Assembly: GCA_037176905.1 (NCBI GenBank)
Contig: JBBBWG010004880.1
Location: 1 to 27,626, forward strand
Origin: Azolla pinnata
Taxonomy: Eukaryota > Streptophyta > Polypodiopsida > Salviniales > Salviniaceae
Reading direction: 5' to 3'
Length of the DNA stretch: 27,626 nt
Shown: in pieces, positions 1 through 10,500 of the stretch
Layout of the letters: each line of letters opens with the position of its first letter
Numbering within the stretch: the first letter of the stretch is position 1
Position numbers and translations under genes: made by a program
Notes under the pieces: generated by a model
What the model was told of the DNA's origin: nothing
Seen by the model: the letters and a program-made list of their open reading frames with translations, nothing else
The model's database searches: none

Positions 1-273
1 GGCTCCGGCTCCATCGATGAGCTCCTCGACCCCGTGCTGAAGGGTTTGCCCGGGTTCTCGACCTCTGCCTCCAGCCACATGGCAGCTGTTGCCTTCGCCT
101 GCACCCACGACGACCCCGCCGATCGGCCTGACGCCGCCGAAGTTGTTCGTCTCCTCCAGCGCATGGACACCTTCTCCGACTCCGTCCTCGACGCTGGCCT
201 CTCTTCGGGCGAGGACTACACCCGCCGCCAACAGGCCCTCTTCGCCGAGAGGCTTCTCGACAATGGCCGATAG
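1..273 (+). CDS. Protein kinase, C-terminal exon (partial at the window edge)
   Basis: The reading frame is open from base 1 and stops at 271-273 (TAG), giving 91 residues. The segment CTHDDPADRPDAAEVVRLLQ fits the end of a plant receptor-like or Ser/Thr kinase domain (subdomain XI: Cys, then Arg-Pro, then a hydrophobic helix ending in LL), and it is preceded by an LLDPVLKG stretch like the 'DP.L' element usual in this family. After the kinase fold comes a tail of about 35 residues that is polar and has no motif I know. The third codon positions are strongly C/G-rich, unlike the AT-rich DNA downstream, which supports real coding. The catalytic lobe lies outside the window, so the kinase subfamily, the presence of an ectodomain and enzyme activity cannot be judged. 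The gene converges on the PPR gene. Confidence 0.72.
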   Translation, partial: GSGSIDELLDPVLKGLPGFSTSASSHMAAVAFACTHDDPADRPDAAEVVRLLQRMDTFSDSVLDAGLSSGEDYTRRQQALFAERLLDNGR

Positions 274-298
274 ATCGACAGACAACACATCATGCCCG

Positions 299-347
299 AT
301 TCGGTTCGATTCGATTCGATTCGATTCGAGTTGATTCGATTCGATCC
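299..347. repeat. TTCGA pentanucleotide microsatellite
   Basis: Repeats of TTCGA/GATTC run with one interruption (GAGTTGATTCG) just 26 bases after the kinase stop codon, so they probably lie in its 3' untranslated region. Several short ORFs that cross it are by-products of the repeat. Confidence 0.85.
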
Positions 348-392
348 ATCCATCATCAATCGGTACATCCTTCGATCCCACTTGCTATCCTT

Positions 393-486
393 CCCTTTGC
401 TTGCTGTTTTGCTGTATACAAAATGGGGTACCCTTCCATCCCTTTGCTTGCTGTTTTGCTGCATACAAATGTGGTACCCTACCCAT
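393..486. repeat. Two-copy 47-bp tandem duplication
   Basis: The block starting CCCTTTGCTTGCTGTTTTGC at 393 recurs at 440 with a 47-base offset, and both copies run on into a ...ATACAAA...GGTACCCT segment. The copies differ at a few positions. It lies in the presumed 3' flank of the kinase gene. Confidence 0.8.
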
Positions 487-3400
487 CCATCCCCATCATG
501 CCCCACCCCACCATGTCTGCCATGTACATCATACATGCATATGAATGGGTCCGATCCTTTCCCCCGATCTCCCGCCCCATCTATATTTGTGTTATGTATA
601 TATAGATGGGTCCCCAATCCCTGATTCCCTGCCGGCAAAACCCCATTCATTCATTGCATTGTGTATGAATTGGGCCTGATGCCACATTTTGTTCATCACC
701 TATCTTGTATGTATTCGAATGCCGATGATTCCCTTCCTGTGCACATCGTGCATGCATGCACAAAGGGCTCTGACCCCGCTTTTCGCCCCTCCATCATTGC
801 ACATGTAGAAATGGGTCCATCCACCATGCATATTTCCATCCCCGAATTCGGCTGTCTATCATATATGCTCCCCATGGAGGATCCTTTTTTTACCAGGATA
901 TGGTCATTTAGAGAGTATGCTGCAATATTTCATCTGAGATGTTTGTGGAGATAGATCTTCAGGATTTATTGTTTATGATGGTTGGGTCTCATGAAGAAGG
1001 CCTCCCTCTCCTTGATTTGATTTGGAACCATACATTGTAGAGATTGTCCATCTGAGCTTTGGTTAATGTAGAAATCAATGGCAACATCTTTCCAACAGCA
1101 GGTAAACAAAATTCGGTTCTCTAGATGATTCGACTGTACTGATCTGAATCGATACAGAGCATTTCATTCGCTTCTTCCATCCTTCTCACGCGGTGGACAA
1201 ACTCATCCTCAATTCTGTTGGCAGATCGAAGGTATACGGGCAGGGATCTATACCGGTATGTTTGAACATAAATCTCCATCAGAAATGCAAGCTATTGTTA
1301 GCTTTTCTCATGGCACCGCGGCATTGTAGCCAATCAATGTAAAGGCACAAATCATTACCTGGTCGTTTTTTCTACTCGTACTCCCAACAGTTCAAGAACC
1401 CATTGCCATAGCTACATTCAATTCGAGGGATCTTTCCAACGACCTTCGAAGCGCGGAGGCTTTCAAATCCCTCTCTTTTGTTCTTCTCCGATTAACCAAG
1501 CTGGGCTTCTAATTATATCTGATGATGATCGTTTCGTACGTATCCCATGCATCCATCAGTCCATCGGTTCTTGGACATGGGCAAGGTTTCTTTTTTAGCA
1601 TTGTTATGTACTCTGCTTTTATGGCCATACCGCATATAGCTGAGGAGAACCATCAGAAAAATGTGGTAAAAACGTGGAATTTCACTTTGCTTGAAGCCAT
1701 TCAAGCTGCTTTGGATCAGAAGTTTTGCTCCTACATGCATTCTGCCTTTGGAAAGTTGACCCTGTGCAAGTGGACATACAGCCATGCAGCAACAGTTAGT
1801 TACTGTGCTCCCTTTTATCACAACATGATGGAAAAAATTTGCATCCTTGAATGCATTACGAGAAAATCTGGAAGGGCAAGATGTCGGAGCCATTGAAGGG
1901 CATGGTAAACAACGGTGACATTTTGCATTCAAAGACTTTTGGAGAAATCCATTGACTGCTGCTGCTGCTTCCAGAGGTGCAATTGGGTGGTTAATGGAGA
2001 TGCTGCGGTAGCCATGCTGCTTCTTTAAGGTCCATTCTATCATCTCCCCTTCTCTGATGTTGAGCTTGAATTGCTTCTGTTACCACTAAAGAAATTCCAC
2101 TTGGATGAAGCATCAGCCACAACATAATCACAGGGACAAGTAGGTTATGGCTGCTTTGGATGGAAAGCCCTCTTAACTTGGAAGAACCCAAATGCTTCAG
2201 ATCTACTGTTGATAACCAGTAATCGGCGGTTCTGCTGCTCAGTCAACTTGAACCTAGAACAAAGGCAAATCGGATTGTTACTCAGTTATTTGAACTGCAG
2301 TCTCAAGCTCAATAATATAAATCCAACTCGTTTTCCAGCTGTTGAACCTTGACTGGACCGAATCACTGAGATGATTACACCATGTAACTTGCCAAATTCA
2401 TGAATAGAAAGAATTATACGATCACGCAAACATCATTCTATTCCTTTGGTGCCTTTCCTTCTTTACAATGTCTGATTGCTTTTGAATGATTAAGATAAAC
2501 AATTAGCTTATCAAGTTAAATGATTAGGAACAGTTTCAGGATTAGTTAACAATGATTAACAGAGTGGTAGAGGGCTTGGTGCCGGCCCAGTTAGTTGAAC
2601 TATGCCAAAAACTTTGATGTCGATTAAGTTATTCTTTCCCCACCTCAGAATGATTTTGCTGGAGCAAAATTTCATTCATAACATTTTGAAACAGTGCAAC
2701 AATACAGTATAATGCAAGTTAAATGCGATTGCGTGGAGCATCGAACGAGCCAGATAGCTAAGAATTTACAACACCAATTATAGGGAGGATGGGACCAACA
2801 GCAAATCAGTTGTCTTGTCGAGCGAAGTTTAATTGTAAACACCAACTATCTCTTTATTATTAACTGCCGCATCTCTGATCAGCACAATGCCGCTTGTCAA
2901 ATGCCTATTTAGTGCTAATATCATCATGAAGGCACAGGTCATGAGAGATTAAGAAAGCCAAAAATAAATAAACAAATCTACCACTGGAAAAAGAAAGAAA
3001 GAATTGAAACAAACCAGTGCATACCTACACAAAATCATAAAATGTATAGTAAGAACCTCTAAGCCGATTCGTTCAATTCCTTCATTTACTGGTAGAAGAC
3101 TCGATCCTCGAAACATGAGGTTATGGGGTTCAAAATATCCTCAAACTCTTCTTGTGACCCTACACATTACTCCATAACAACCCTAAAATAAGTGTCGCTT
3201 TAACAGATCATCATAAGGGTTTAAGGGTAATACAACATTATGCTGTAAGACTCCAAAACGGTACCTTTGTTGGCAAGGATTAAACATAAATAAAGCAACA
3301 TTTGTCAAACATCAAGCCCCATTTTTAAACATATGCATTCGCATCCTGAAGGGGTCTCACAAACCTCTGCAAAGCTTTCAGAAACATCGTACTCACAAGT

Positions 3401-3644
3401 TTGTGGAGTGAGTGTTATGAAAGAATACCTTAACAAGCTTGAAGAAGTCGACGTTTTCTCGGCACAGCTCCGCTCTTTCAAATTGGAAATTTGTAGTACA
3501 TATGTACATCCAATGCATGGAAGCAAGCATCAATACCCAAGCGTACACCATTTGAAGGGGGCTGAGCATGAAAAATCTTTGCATGAGTTCTTTACACTCG
3601 TGGCCCACTAATTGATAAATATACAAAAATTACACATACCATTC
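487..3644. other. Intergenic stretch without a supported gene
   Basis: I read both strands and found no ORF with a protein family look, no tRNA-like sequence and no spliced series I could join. The longest frames (a 176-residue minus frame at 1513-2043 and a 124-residue plus frame at 1522-1896) overlap each other and have no recognisable motif. The left part is probably the kinase 3' untranslated region. The last few hundred bases before 3645 are the probable 3' untranslated region of the PPR gene, which reads leftward into this stretch. Confidence 0.6.
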
Positions 3645-6170
3645 TTATATGCCAGCCATGGTGATCAAGCTAATCTGTGGGATGGAACCTTCACCGGTTG
3701 CTATCTTCCCTAGCCTAGACAGCTTATGATACATCTCTGAGCTTAAAGCTCGATCTCTATCGCCCACGAAAAACTCATGAACCTTGTGTTTGATCTCAAT
3801 CCAAGCTTTCCCAGGTTCCTTCCATGCTGAAGCACACTTCTTCATATCATGAAGCTTCTGCACCTCATCCCATTTGTGAACGTCCGCATACATGCCTGTC
3901 ATCATCACATAGCTCGAAGCCTTATCTGGATCTAGTTTCACAATCTCATCAACACACCACAATGCTAGGTCCATATCACCATATGTCCGGCAACCTGCAA
4001 GCAATGACATCCAACTGATAATATTAGGTGAAATCGGCATTCCGTCAATGAAAGACCGAGCTTCTTTCAATCGGCCTGATCGACCAAGAATGTCAATAAT
4101 GCAGTTATAATGTTCCACTCCAGGTCTAATCCCAAACTCTCTTGTCATGGCCGCTAGACAGTGTCGACCCTCCTCAATCAACCCACCGTGGCTAAAAGCA
4201 CTCAAAACACTAGTAAAGACTACACCATCAGGTTTTACTTTCTTTTCTTTCATATCATTCAGGCACTGCTTCACTAATCCATGATTCCCGTCCTTGGCAT
4301 ATCCAGCAATCAATGCACCCCATGACACCAAATCTTGATCTGATAAGGTATTGAACACCTTTTGAGCTTCTTTGGGCCTAGAGCATTTACCATAGAGATC
4401 GACAAGCGTATTTCCAATAACACGATCTGATTGGAGCCCTCTTTCTACGACTTGAACATGTATTAGCTTACCCTGCTCAAGAGCTCCGGCACTGCAACAT
4501 GCCTTCAGAGCACAAACAAAGGTCGCATCCTCCGGGCTGAGGCCTTCTTGTAGCATCTTTCCGTACAGCTCTAATGCAAGGAAACCTTGTGAGTGTTGGG
4601 CGTGACCTGCAATCATAGCACCCCAGGGCACCACATTCTGTTGGAAAGCCGCATTAAAGACATTTTGGGCATCATCCATACTTGCAGATTTTGCATACAT
4701 ATCCACAAGACCAGCCCTTATTGCAATATCTGAATTCAACCCGGAGGTGATAATTTGCTTGTGTACAAGCCTTCCTTCCATTGTAGCTCTCAGGCTTGCA
4801 CAGGTTCTAAGAAGACATAAGAATACAGGAATATCTGGTTCGATACCATCCTGTTTCATCTCTCTGAAAAGCTGGAAAACCAAGTGTTCTTGTCCATGTT
4901 CTAGGAACCCATTTAGCAGTGTACCCCACATCACCTTATCTCGGACCCGAAACTTCTTGAAGACTTCCCATGCCTCCGCTACAGATCCACACTTAACATA
5001 CATGTCGATGAGCGCAGTGCCGACACTAACATCCAGTTCGAGTGTGCTCCCGATAAGCTCATAATGGATCAGTTTTCCTTGATCTAGAGCACGTGTGTTG
5101 GCACAGGAAATCAGTACTGCAATAAATATGACTCTGTCAGGCTTTATGCCTTGTTTCTGCATTCTCTCAAAAAGGTCAAGAGCCAAAAGTCCTTGATCAT
5201 GTTGAGCATACCCTGTCATCATAGCACCATAAGAGAACACCGTGTTTTGCGAGGATGCATCGAACACATTCCTCGCCTCCGACAAACCACCGCATTTCCC
5301 ATACATATCAATGAGCGTGCTTCTGAGGCTTAGATCTGCATCTAAAGATCCTTTGACCACATGATCGTGGACCAATCGGCCACGCCTGATATCATTCATA
5401 TTTCCACATACCTTAAGTATGGAGAGGAAAGCAACCCGGCCAGGTTTTACACCGTGCATTTGCATCCTCTCAAAGAGCTCAAACACCATCATATCCTCTT
5501 CATTATTTGCATATCCCGTTATTAGGGAGCTCCAAGTGACCACATTTCGATCTTGCAAGCTCTCGAACACATTGCGAGCTTCCACTAAACTTCCACATTT
5601 GGCATAGAAGTCCACGAGGCTACTTCCCAAAGCAACATCGCACTCAAATCTATTCACCATAATCTGGTGATGTATACATCTACCATAGCTTACTACATCT
5701 AACCCACAGCATGCTTTCAATATGCACAAATACACCACACGATCAGGTCTGATCCCTTCTGCCTTCATTTTCTCGAACAGTGCTAAGGCAACTAGACCTT
5801 GCCCACAATTCACATAACCAAGAATAATAGCACTCCAGGAGACAACATTCCGATGTTCCAGCTTGTCGAAAATAGAATGAGCAACATCAACACGACCACA
5901 TTTTACGTACATATCGATTAGGCTGCTTCCGATAACAACATCACATTCAAGCTTACGCTTGCTGATATGTTCATGGACAACTTTACCATGAGTGAGGTCT
6001 TTGATGGATGTACAAGATTTTAGGGCAGAAAGATAGGTACCTTTGTCTGGTGTGAAGCCACGACGGAGCATCTCATGGTAGAAATGGAGAGCTTCCTTAC
6101 CCTGGCCATTTTTGGCATGATTTGAGATAATGGCATTCCAATTGTGCACGGTTCTGGGTAAAGAAGCCAT
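3645..6170 (-). CDS. PLS-class PPR protein with E/E+ motifs, no DYW domain
   Basis: An intron-free ORF of 841 residues built of pentatricopeptide repeats. Seven P-L-S triplets repeat with almost perfect 101-residue spacing: Trp at 11, 112, 213, 415, 516 and 617, with Tyr at the matching place 314. Each triplet shows the family phrases of the form GSSLIDMYVKCG (81-92) and NVVSWSAIILGY (108-119). Residues 681-800 form the E motif (EHYNCIIDILGRSGRLKEA at 686-704), and 784-803 the E+ motif (KEPGKAWIEIKHKVHEFFVG). The protein ends about 38 residues later, without the HxE..CxxC deaminase motif of DYW proteins. Family knowledge: such proteins bind organelle RNA one base per repeat and mostly guide C-to-U editing, needing a DYW partner in trans. 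Start: the ATG at 6170 is the only in-frame Met after a stop at 6269-6267. The N-terminus is very short before the first repeat and lacks a clear transit peptide, which is odd. Confidence 0.93.
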   Translation of the reverse strand: MASLPRTVHNWNAIISNHAKNGQGKEALHFYHEMLRRGFTPDKGTYLSALKSCTSIKDLTHGKVVHEHISKRKLECDVVIGSSLIDMYVKCGRVDVAHSIFDKLEHRNVVSWSAIILGYVNCGQGLVALALFEKMKAEGIRPDRVVYLCILKACCGLDVVSYGRCIHHQIMVNRFECDVALGSSLVDFYAKCGSLVEARNVFESLQDRNVVTWSSLITGYANNEEDMMVFELFERMQMHGVKPGRVAFLSILKVCGNMNDIRRGRLVHDHVVKGSLDADLSLRSTLIDMYGKCGGLSEARNVFDASSQNTVFSYGAMMTGYAQHDQGLLALDLFERMQKQGIKPDRVIFIAVLISCANTRALDQGKLIHYELIGSTLELDVSVGTALIDMYVKCGSVAEAWEVFKKFRVRDKVMWGTLLNGFLEHGQEHLVFQLFREMKQDGIEPDIPVFLCLLRTCASLRATMEGRLVHKQIITSGLNSDIAIRAGLVDMYAKSASMDDAQNVFNAAFQQNVVPWGAMIAGHAQHSQGFLALELYGKMLQEGLSPEDATFVCALKACCSAGALEQGKLIHVQVVERGLQSDRVIGNTLVDLYGKCSRPKEAQKVFNTLSDQDLVSWGALIAGYAKDGNHGLVKQCLNDMKEKKVKPDGVVFTSVLSAFSHGGLIEEGRHCLAAMTREFGIRPGVEHYNCIIDILGRSGRLKEARSFIDGMPISPNIISWMSLLAGCRTYGDMDLALWCVDEIVKLDPDKASSYVMMTGMYADVHKWDEVQKLHDMKKCASAWKEPGKAWIEIKHKVHEFFVGDRDRALSSEMYHKLSRLGKIATGEGSIPQISLITMAGI

Positions 6171-6270
6171 TCGTGAATGCGATATGCTTGGAGGCGATGA
6201 TTCTATAAGAACCAGGGAGATGCACAGGATGGCCGGCTCCGGAAACAGAAATAGGGCTGGAGAGGCTCAT
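6097..6270 (-). other. Overlapping upstream ORF before the PPR start, targeting-peptide-like
   Basis: An ATG at 6270 opens a 57-residue frame that runs across the PPR start codon (6170) in a different frame and stops at 6097. It begins MSLSSPISVSGAGHPVHLPG and is rich in Ser, with Arg/Lys and hardly any acidic residues, as in organelle transit peptides. Either it is a true upstream ORF that dampens PPR translation, or an indel or a small unrecognised intron separates the PPR protein from its targeting signal. The sequence alone cannot decide. Confidence 0.35.
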
Positions 6271-6316
6271 GCTTCGAAAATCGAACTGCTGAATGCACCC
6301 ACAGCAAGGTAAAACC

Positions 6317-6509
6317 AAGGAATCGATCAGGAGTAGGTTTCCGGGATTTGGGTTCCTTGAGTTCTCGGAGTTTAGGGTTGTTGAGTTTGTGTTATTAGGG
6401 TTTAATTAGGGTTTTAGCACTTGTGTTTCGCGGATTTCTTCCTTCGTTTGCTGAAGGAATCGATCAGGAATAGACTTTCGGGATTTGGGTTCCCGAGTTC
6501 TCGGAGTTT
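6317..6509. repeat. Direct duplication in the PPR upstream region
   Basis: The block at 6317-6373, starting AAGGAATCGATCAGG and ending GAGTTCTCGGAGTTT, recurs at 6454-6509 with about 137 bases of offset and a handful of differences. It shows a local segment duplication in the promoter or 5' untranslated region of the minus-strand PPR gene. Confidence 0.8.
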
Positions 6510-6540
6510 TCAGCTTTCGGCAGCAAATTAGGGTTTTGGG
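6372..6540 (-). promoter_or_regulatory. Cluster of telo-box-like motifs upstream of PPR gene
   Basis: TTAGGGTT-type words occur at 6372-6379, 6394-6403, 6405-6415 and 6528-6537. Read on the gene's strand these are AAACCCTAA telo boxes, known from plant promoters of translation-related and some organelle-related genes. They lie 200-370 bases 5' of the PPR ATG. Function here is inference from position and sequence only. Confidence 0.4.
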
Positions 6541-6940
6541 CTTCAGGTTGCAAGGTTTTGAGGTTGGGGCTGAGATCAAGATCTTTAACATTTGTCCAAG
6601 TTTTGCCCTATGTTTTGCGTAGATTATACAAGAACAAACAGGACAACATATCTCATCGGATGCCCAACACTTGTGTTCAATTCCTCAAGTGAACTGCATT
6701 ATTCATAAGGATTGATCATTCACAACATATCGATCCATCATTCGCAAGGATTCATCGTATCATCGTGTCGAATGCTTCGTTGGAGAGGATAGATTGCATC
6801 AGAGCTCCAAACACACTACTAAGTTCACAATGTTGTGTCATTGCTGCGGAGACGTTGCGGTTTAGGAGCGAAATCGGGGTGAAGTGTGCAGTTCACAACA
6901 CCGCACAATTCATCGTGATAGTCAATGAATGATTCAAGAT
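6541..6940. other. Intergenic stretch, nothing recognised
   Basis: About 400 bases between the PPR upstream region and the minisatellite. I see no coding signature and no RNA gene. Several short words (ATTCATAAGGATT, ATTCGCAAGGATTCATCG) recur loosely, as in decayed repeats. Confidence 0.5.
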
Positions 6941-7400
6941 GCCAGCACGCAAAAACTCTGATGCAGGATGCAAATCTACAAGGAACTACGATAATCTGAA
7001 GCAAAAACTCTATGATGAACCCGTAAAGAACCATGATAATCTGAAGCAAAAACTCTATGATGCAGTATGCAAATCCACAAAGAACTATGATAATCTGAAG
7101 ATCCCAATCACGAAGGACCAGCACCCAAAAGCTCTATGATGCAGTATGCAAATCCACAAAGAAATGTGATAATCGGAAGATTCAATGATTTAGGACCGGT
7201 AAACAAAACCTATGATGCAACAAGCGAATCCACAAAGAACTATGATAATCTGAAGGTTCGGATCGGCAAGCAAAAGCTCTTTATGATGCAGTATGCGAAT
7301 CCACAAAGAACTATGATAATCTGAAGGTTCGGATCGGCAAGCAAAAGCTCTTTATGATGCAGTATGCGAATCCACAAAGAGCTAAAGGCTAATCTGAAGA
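6941..7400. repeat. Degenerate minisatellite, last units 71 bp and nearly identical
   Basis: Six to seven units share the words GCAAAAGCTCTATGATGCAG, TATGCAAATCCACAAAGAAC and TATGATAATCTGAAG. Unit length varies from about 45 to 87 bases on the left. The last two units (from 7255 and 7326) are exactly 71 bases apart and almost identical, so the array was extended recently at its right end. Short ORFs that cross it on both strands come from the repeat. Confidence 0.88.
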
Positions 7401-7496
7401 TTCGATCAAGAAGGAAAGCGGAGAAAAGGGGCATGTTAATTACAAGGGGTTAGGAAATGCACTAACTGGGAAAAAGGTGTTGAAATAATACAATAC

Positions 7497-7538
7497 AAGA
7501 AGAAGAAGAAGAAGAAGAAGAAGAAGAAGAAGAAGAAG
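7497..7538. repeat. GAA microsatellite in the probable SKIP5-like 3' UTR
   Basis: A run of about 14 GAA triplets lies 45 bases downstream of the minus-strand stop codon of the F-box gene. It would appear as a UUC tract in that transcript's 3' untranslated region. Confidence 0.85.
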
Positions 7539-7583
7539 CCATTACACATCCTGAGGTTGTTGTTATTTCAGTTGGATCTGGCA

Positions 7584-10500
7584 TCAGCTTGCAACACCCC
7601 CGATGAGCATGTTTGGATGGGGAGGGGTATCGATGCTGGCAATGCGTGATCGCCGAGCTACGTTGAACCAGAAGACAAGGGCAGCCCGAGAGTAAATGAC
7701 TCGAACGCCCTGAAGAACCAAGCCTCCATCGGTACGAACTGCCTCTTTCCCGCCCTCGATCTTCGTCTCGATGACAGAGATCCCATTCTCCCCTTTTGCT
7801 GATGCTGATGATGCTGATGATGCTGTTGATGCTGTTGATGATGCTGATGATGCTGATGATGTTGCTGTTGCTGTTGCTGTTGATGCTACTGCCATGCAAC
7901 AGGGAACCTCCTCCTCAGCTGTGCTCACCAGCGCACACGACAAGTGCTCCAATGGATGCTCCCCACACCTCAGCACGCAGCCTTCCACTATCAATGAGCC
8001 TCCCCTGTGCAGCAAACAGCTCCCGAGCTCTGCTGTCACCGTTAGGTTCGCCACTCTGCTGCTCGCCACAAACTCCAGACCACTGCTTTTCCCATAACAG
8101 TTAGATACTCTTCTCCTTCATCCATTAACTTCCTTTTCCCTAAAAGTACATCCGATGCAACGAGACAACTGCAGCCTCGAGCATGTCGAAATACCGCTTT
8201 TTGCTTCTTTTCAATGCGACAAAACCCGCCGCCGTATGCAGACCACTGATTATGCGTTTGTTTGTGTATTTCGACATGCTTAGGGCTGTGGTTTTCTTGC
8301 ATGCAAAACACACACACACGCACACACACAGAAAGAAGAACACACATGAATACAAGCAAATTCTACTTGTTCACGCTGCGGTTCTTTGCATGGCATACAC
8401 ACACGTGTACATATAAGCAATTTCTTGTTGTGGCGACAGTTTGCTTGCATTCAGTAAACAACAGGAAGCACGTTCTAATTTCAATCTAATCCACTTGCCT
8501 ATGAGAGAGGATGACAGATAGCCATGTGTAAAGATATGTATGTAAGATAAAACTATTAACTTATCTATTAGGACATACCTGTCACAGCCACGTGGACACA
8601 TTAATACAGTATCTTCTGGTGATAACCCTGCTCCCAGCTGTTTGTATGGAGATAGCATGCTTTTTTAAATAAACAATGAATGAAAATTCAAGAATGATAC
8701 TGGAAAAAACAAATCTTTTGCATACCAGACAAAGAGGCTTATCAACGCAAACATTGGAGATTAGATGTGTCATACCAGCGCTAATTAGTATGGTATCACC
8801 AGGCCTGCAAAAGAAAATGACCACATTTGCAAAAAAGAACCTGTTAAAATATGTACACACACAGACATATATGCATATATTTAAGTATATAGCTGTATAC
8901 ATATACACTTGTTTATAAGCATTCATATTAAGTGTTTAGCTGTATACCTACATAGATAGGTATGCATACATAATTTTAAACAGACGTGTGCACATAAACA
9001 TGTATTTGTATGCATATCGATATATAGCTGTATATCTATATACATATGCACACATATATACGCATAAAAAGAATACTAAAAATCAACTTCTGTGAGAAAG
9101 AAGTAAATTCAGGATCAAACCTAGCTGCTGAAACTGCATCTTGGATAGTTGTGAAAACATGACGTTGCAACTGGGAGCTTGGAACGGAGCTATCGACACG
9201 GAGCCACATCCGTCTATCCAATGCAAGTCCATGCCACCGCCTGCATACCCGAGCCGCATTGAATCGATCTGCAAATCTCAGTGATAGATATTTACGCCCA
9301 CTCAAAGCTAAAACATCCTACCCACTTTTCTGCCTCTTTTATCTACGGCAAACCATGGTCAATCCCATCCTTTTGCCAGGTTTATAGTGCAGACCTATAG
9401 ACCCATTTAAATCTAATTACACAAGGAAACCATCACCTGGTTTGTTCATTCTTACACATAGTAAGTTGGTTTAGTACCGAAATAACCCGTTGGTGTAATT
9501 ACAAAACATCACTTTACTGATTCATATCAGTAACAGAAAGAACGCAACATTCTGGAGTTCGTTCTGATGTAGCACAAAACGTCTACTTCACTGACTTCAT
9601 ACAGATGGTCATAGGAAAAATGTATGCACTTTTAATTATTCACGTAGAGAGCAAAACGGACACAAAAGCCTGGGGCTTGATATGATTTTCGGAAAAAATA
9701 TCTACTTACACCAACTCATCATAGGAGAAAACATTAGATTGGTTGATGGTTAACTTAATGCCCAAATGAATAGTAGATTAATTTAGAGTTTGCGACAATC
9801 CTACTAGGATGTCATTTCAATGGTCTACATTACAAATTCATGTATATTCCAGATAGAAAATGGCAGCTTGTCAGCAATTCACAGGTCAGTTTATTGAGAG
9901 GAGCAGTTTATCGACATAACATTTGATTTCGCAAAGAGGAAGCCAACGATTTGAAGGCTTTTGGTCATGCCCTACCTCTAACATTAGCATTGATTCATCT
10001 ATTCTTAATCAACATACTCATGTATAATCCAGGAAATCTTCTGCGAGCTTAGCTTGCTATTGCATGCTTCCAGAAAAAAACCATTTCAAGCTGGTATACG
10101 GAAGATAAAAATTAACGTAACTGCCCATTGGATGACAAAAGGCAACATGAAAATATATGGTTTCCAGGATGCCCTAGACTTTAGCATAGCGATATACGTG
10201 TGCGCATTGCCGCATACAGACACAGACGTACACACGCAGGTACATGGAACAGAAAGTTAACACTGTCATCCCTCCAAATATTATCATTACATGGTGACCT
10301 TATCAATGCATCCTTTCGCAGGCAGTGAGGGAGGGTTTGCAACCTCCGTCCAAAGGGTGCTTCATATGCCGATTTCGATGCGTATATTGAAGTGAAACAA
10401 GAGCGGAAGACTGGGAGAGAAAAAAACGGGGGCTAAGGTATCGCTTTCAGTATTTGGGCATTTGCCCGAACCCTCGAGTGGCGCTTCTGTGGAACCAAAT

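Noticed and set aside
216..650. 144-residue minus-strand ORF
   Set aside because: It crosses the TTCGA microsatellite and the 47-base duplication, overlaps the kinase end, and has no motif.
1513..2043. 176-residue minus ORF and the overlapping 124-residue plus ORF
   Set aside because: Both frames are open over the same bases with no family resemblance, no biased codon use and no splice partners.
6941..7400. CRISPR-like spaced repeats
   Set aside because: Units are diverged, of uneven length and without constant spacers, in a eukaryotic setting. It is a minisatellite.
7462..7899. 145-residue minus ORF with Ser/Asn/Ile runs, and plus-strand Asp/Leu-rich ORFs at 7771-8104
   Set aside because: These are other-frame shadows of the SKIP5-like exon 5 and its trinucleotide tract.
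8582..8926. 114-residue minus ORF as a separate gene
   Set aside because: Only the PGDTILISAG...KPLCL part is coding. It is exon 3 of the SKIP5-like gene; the rest is intron.
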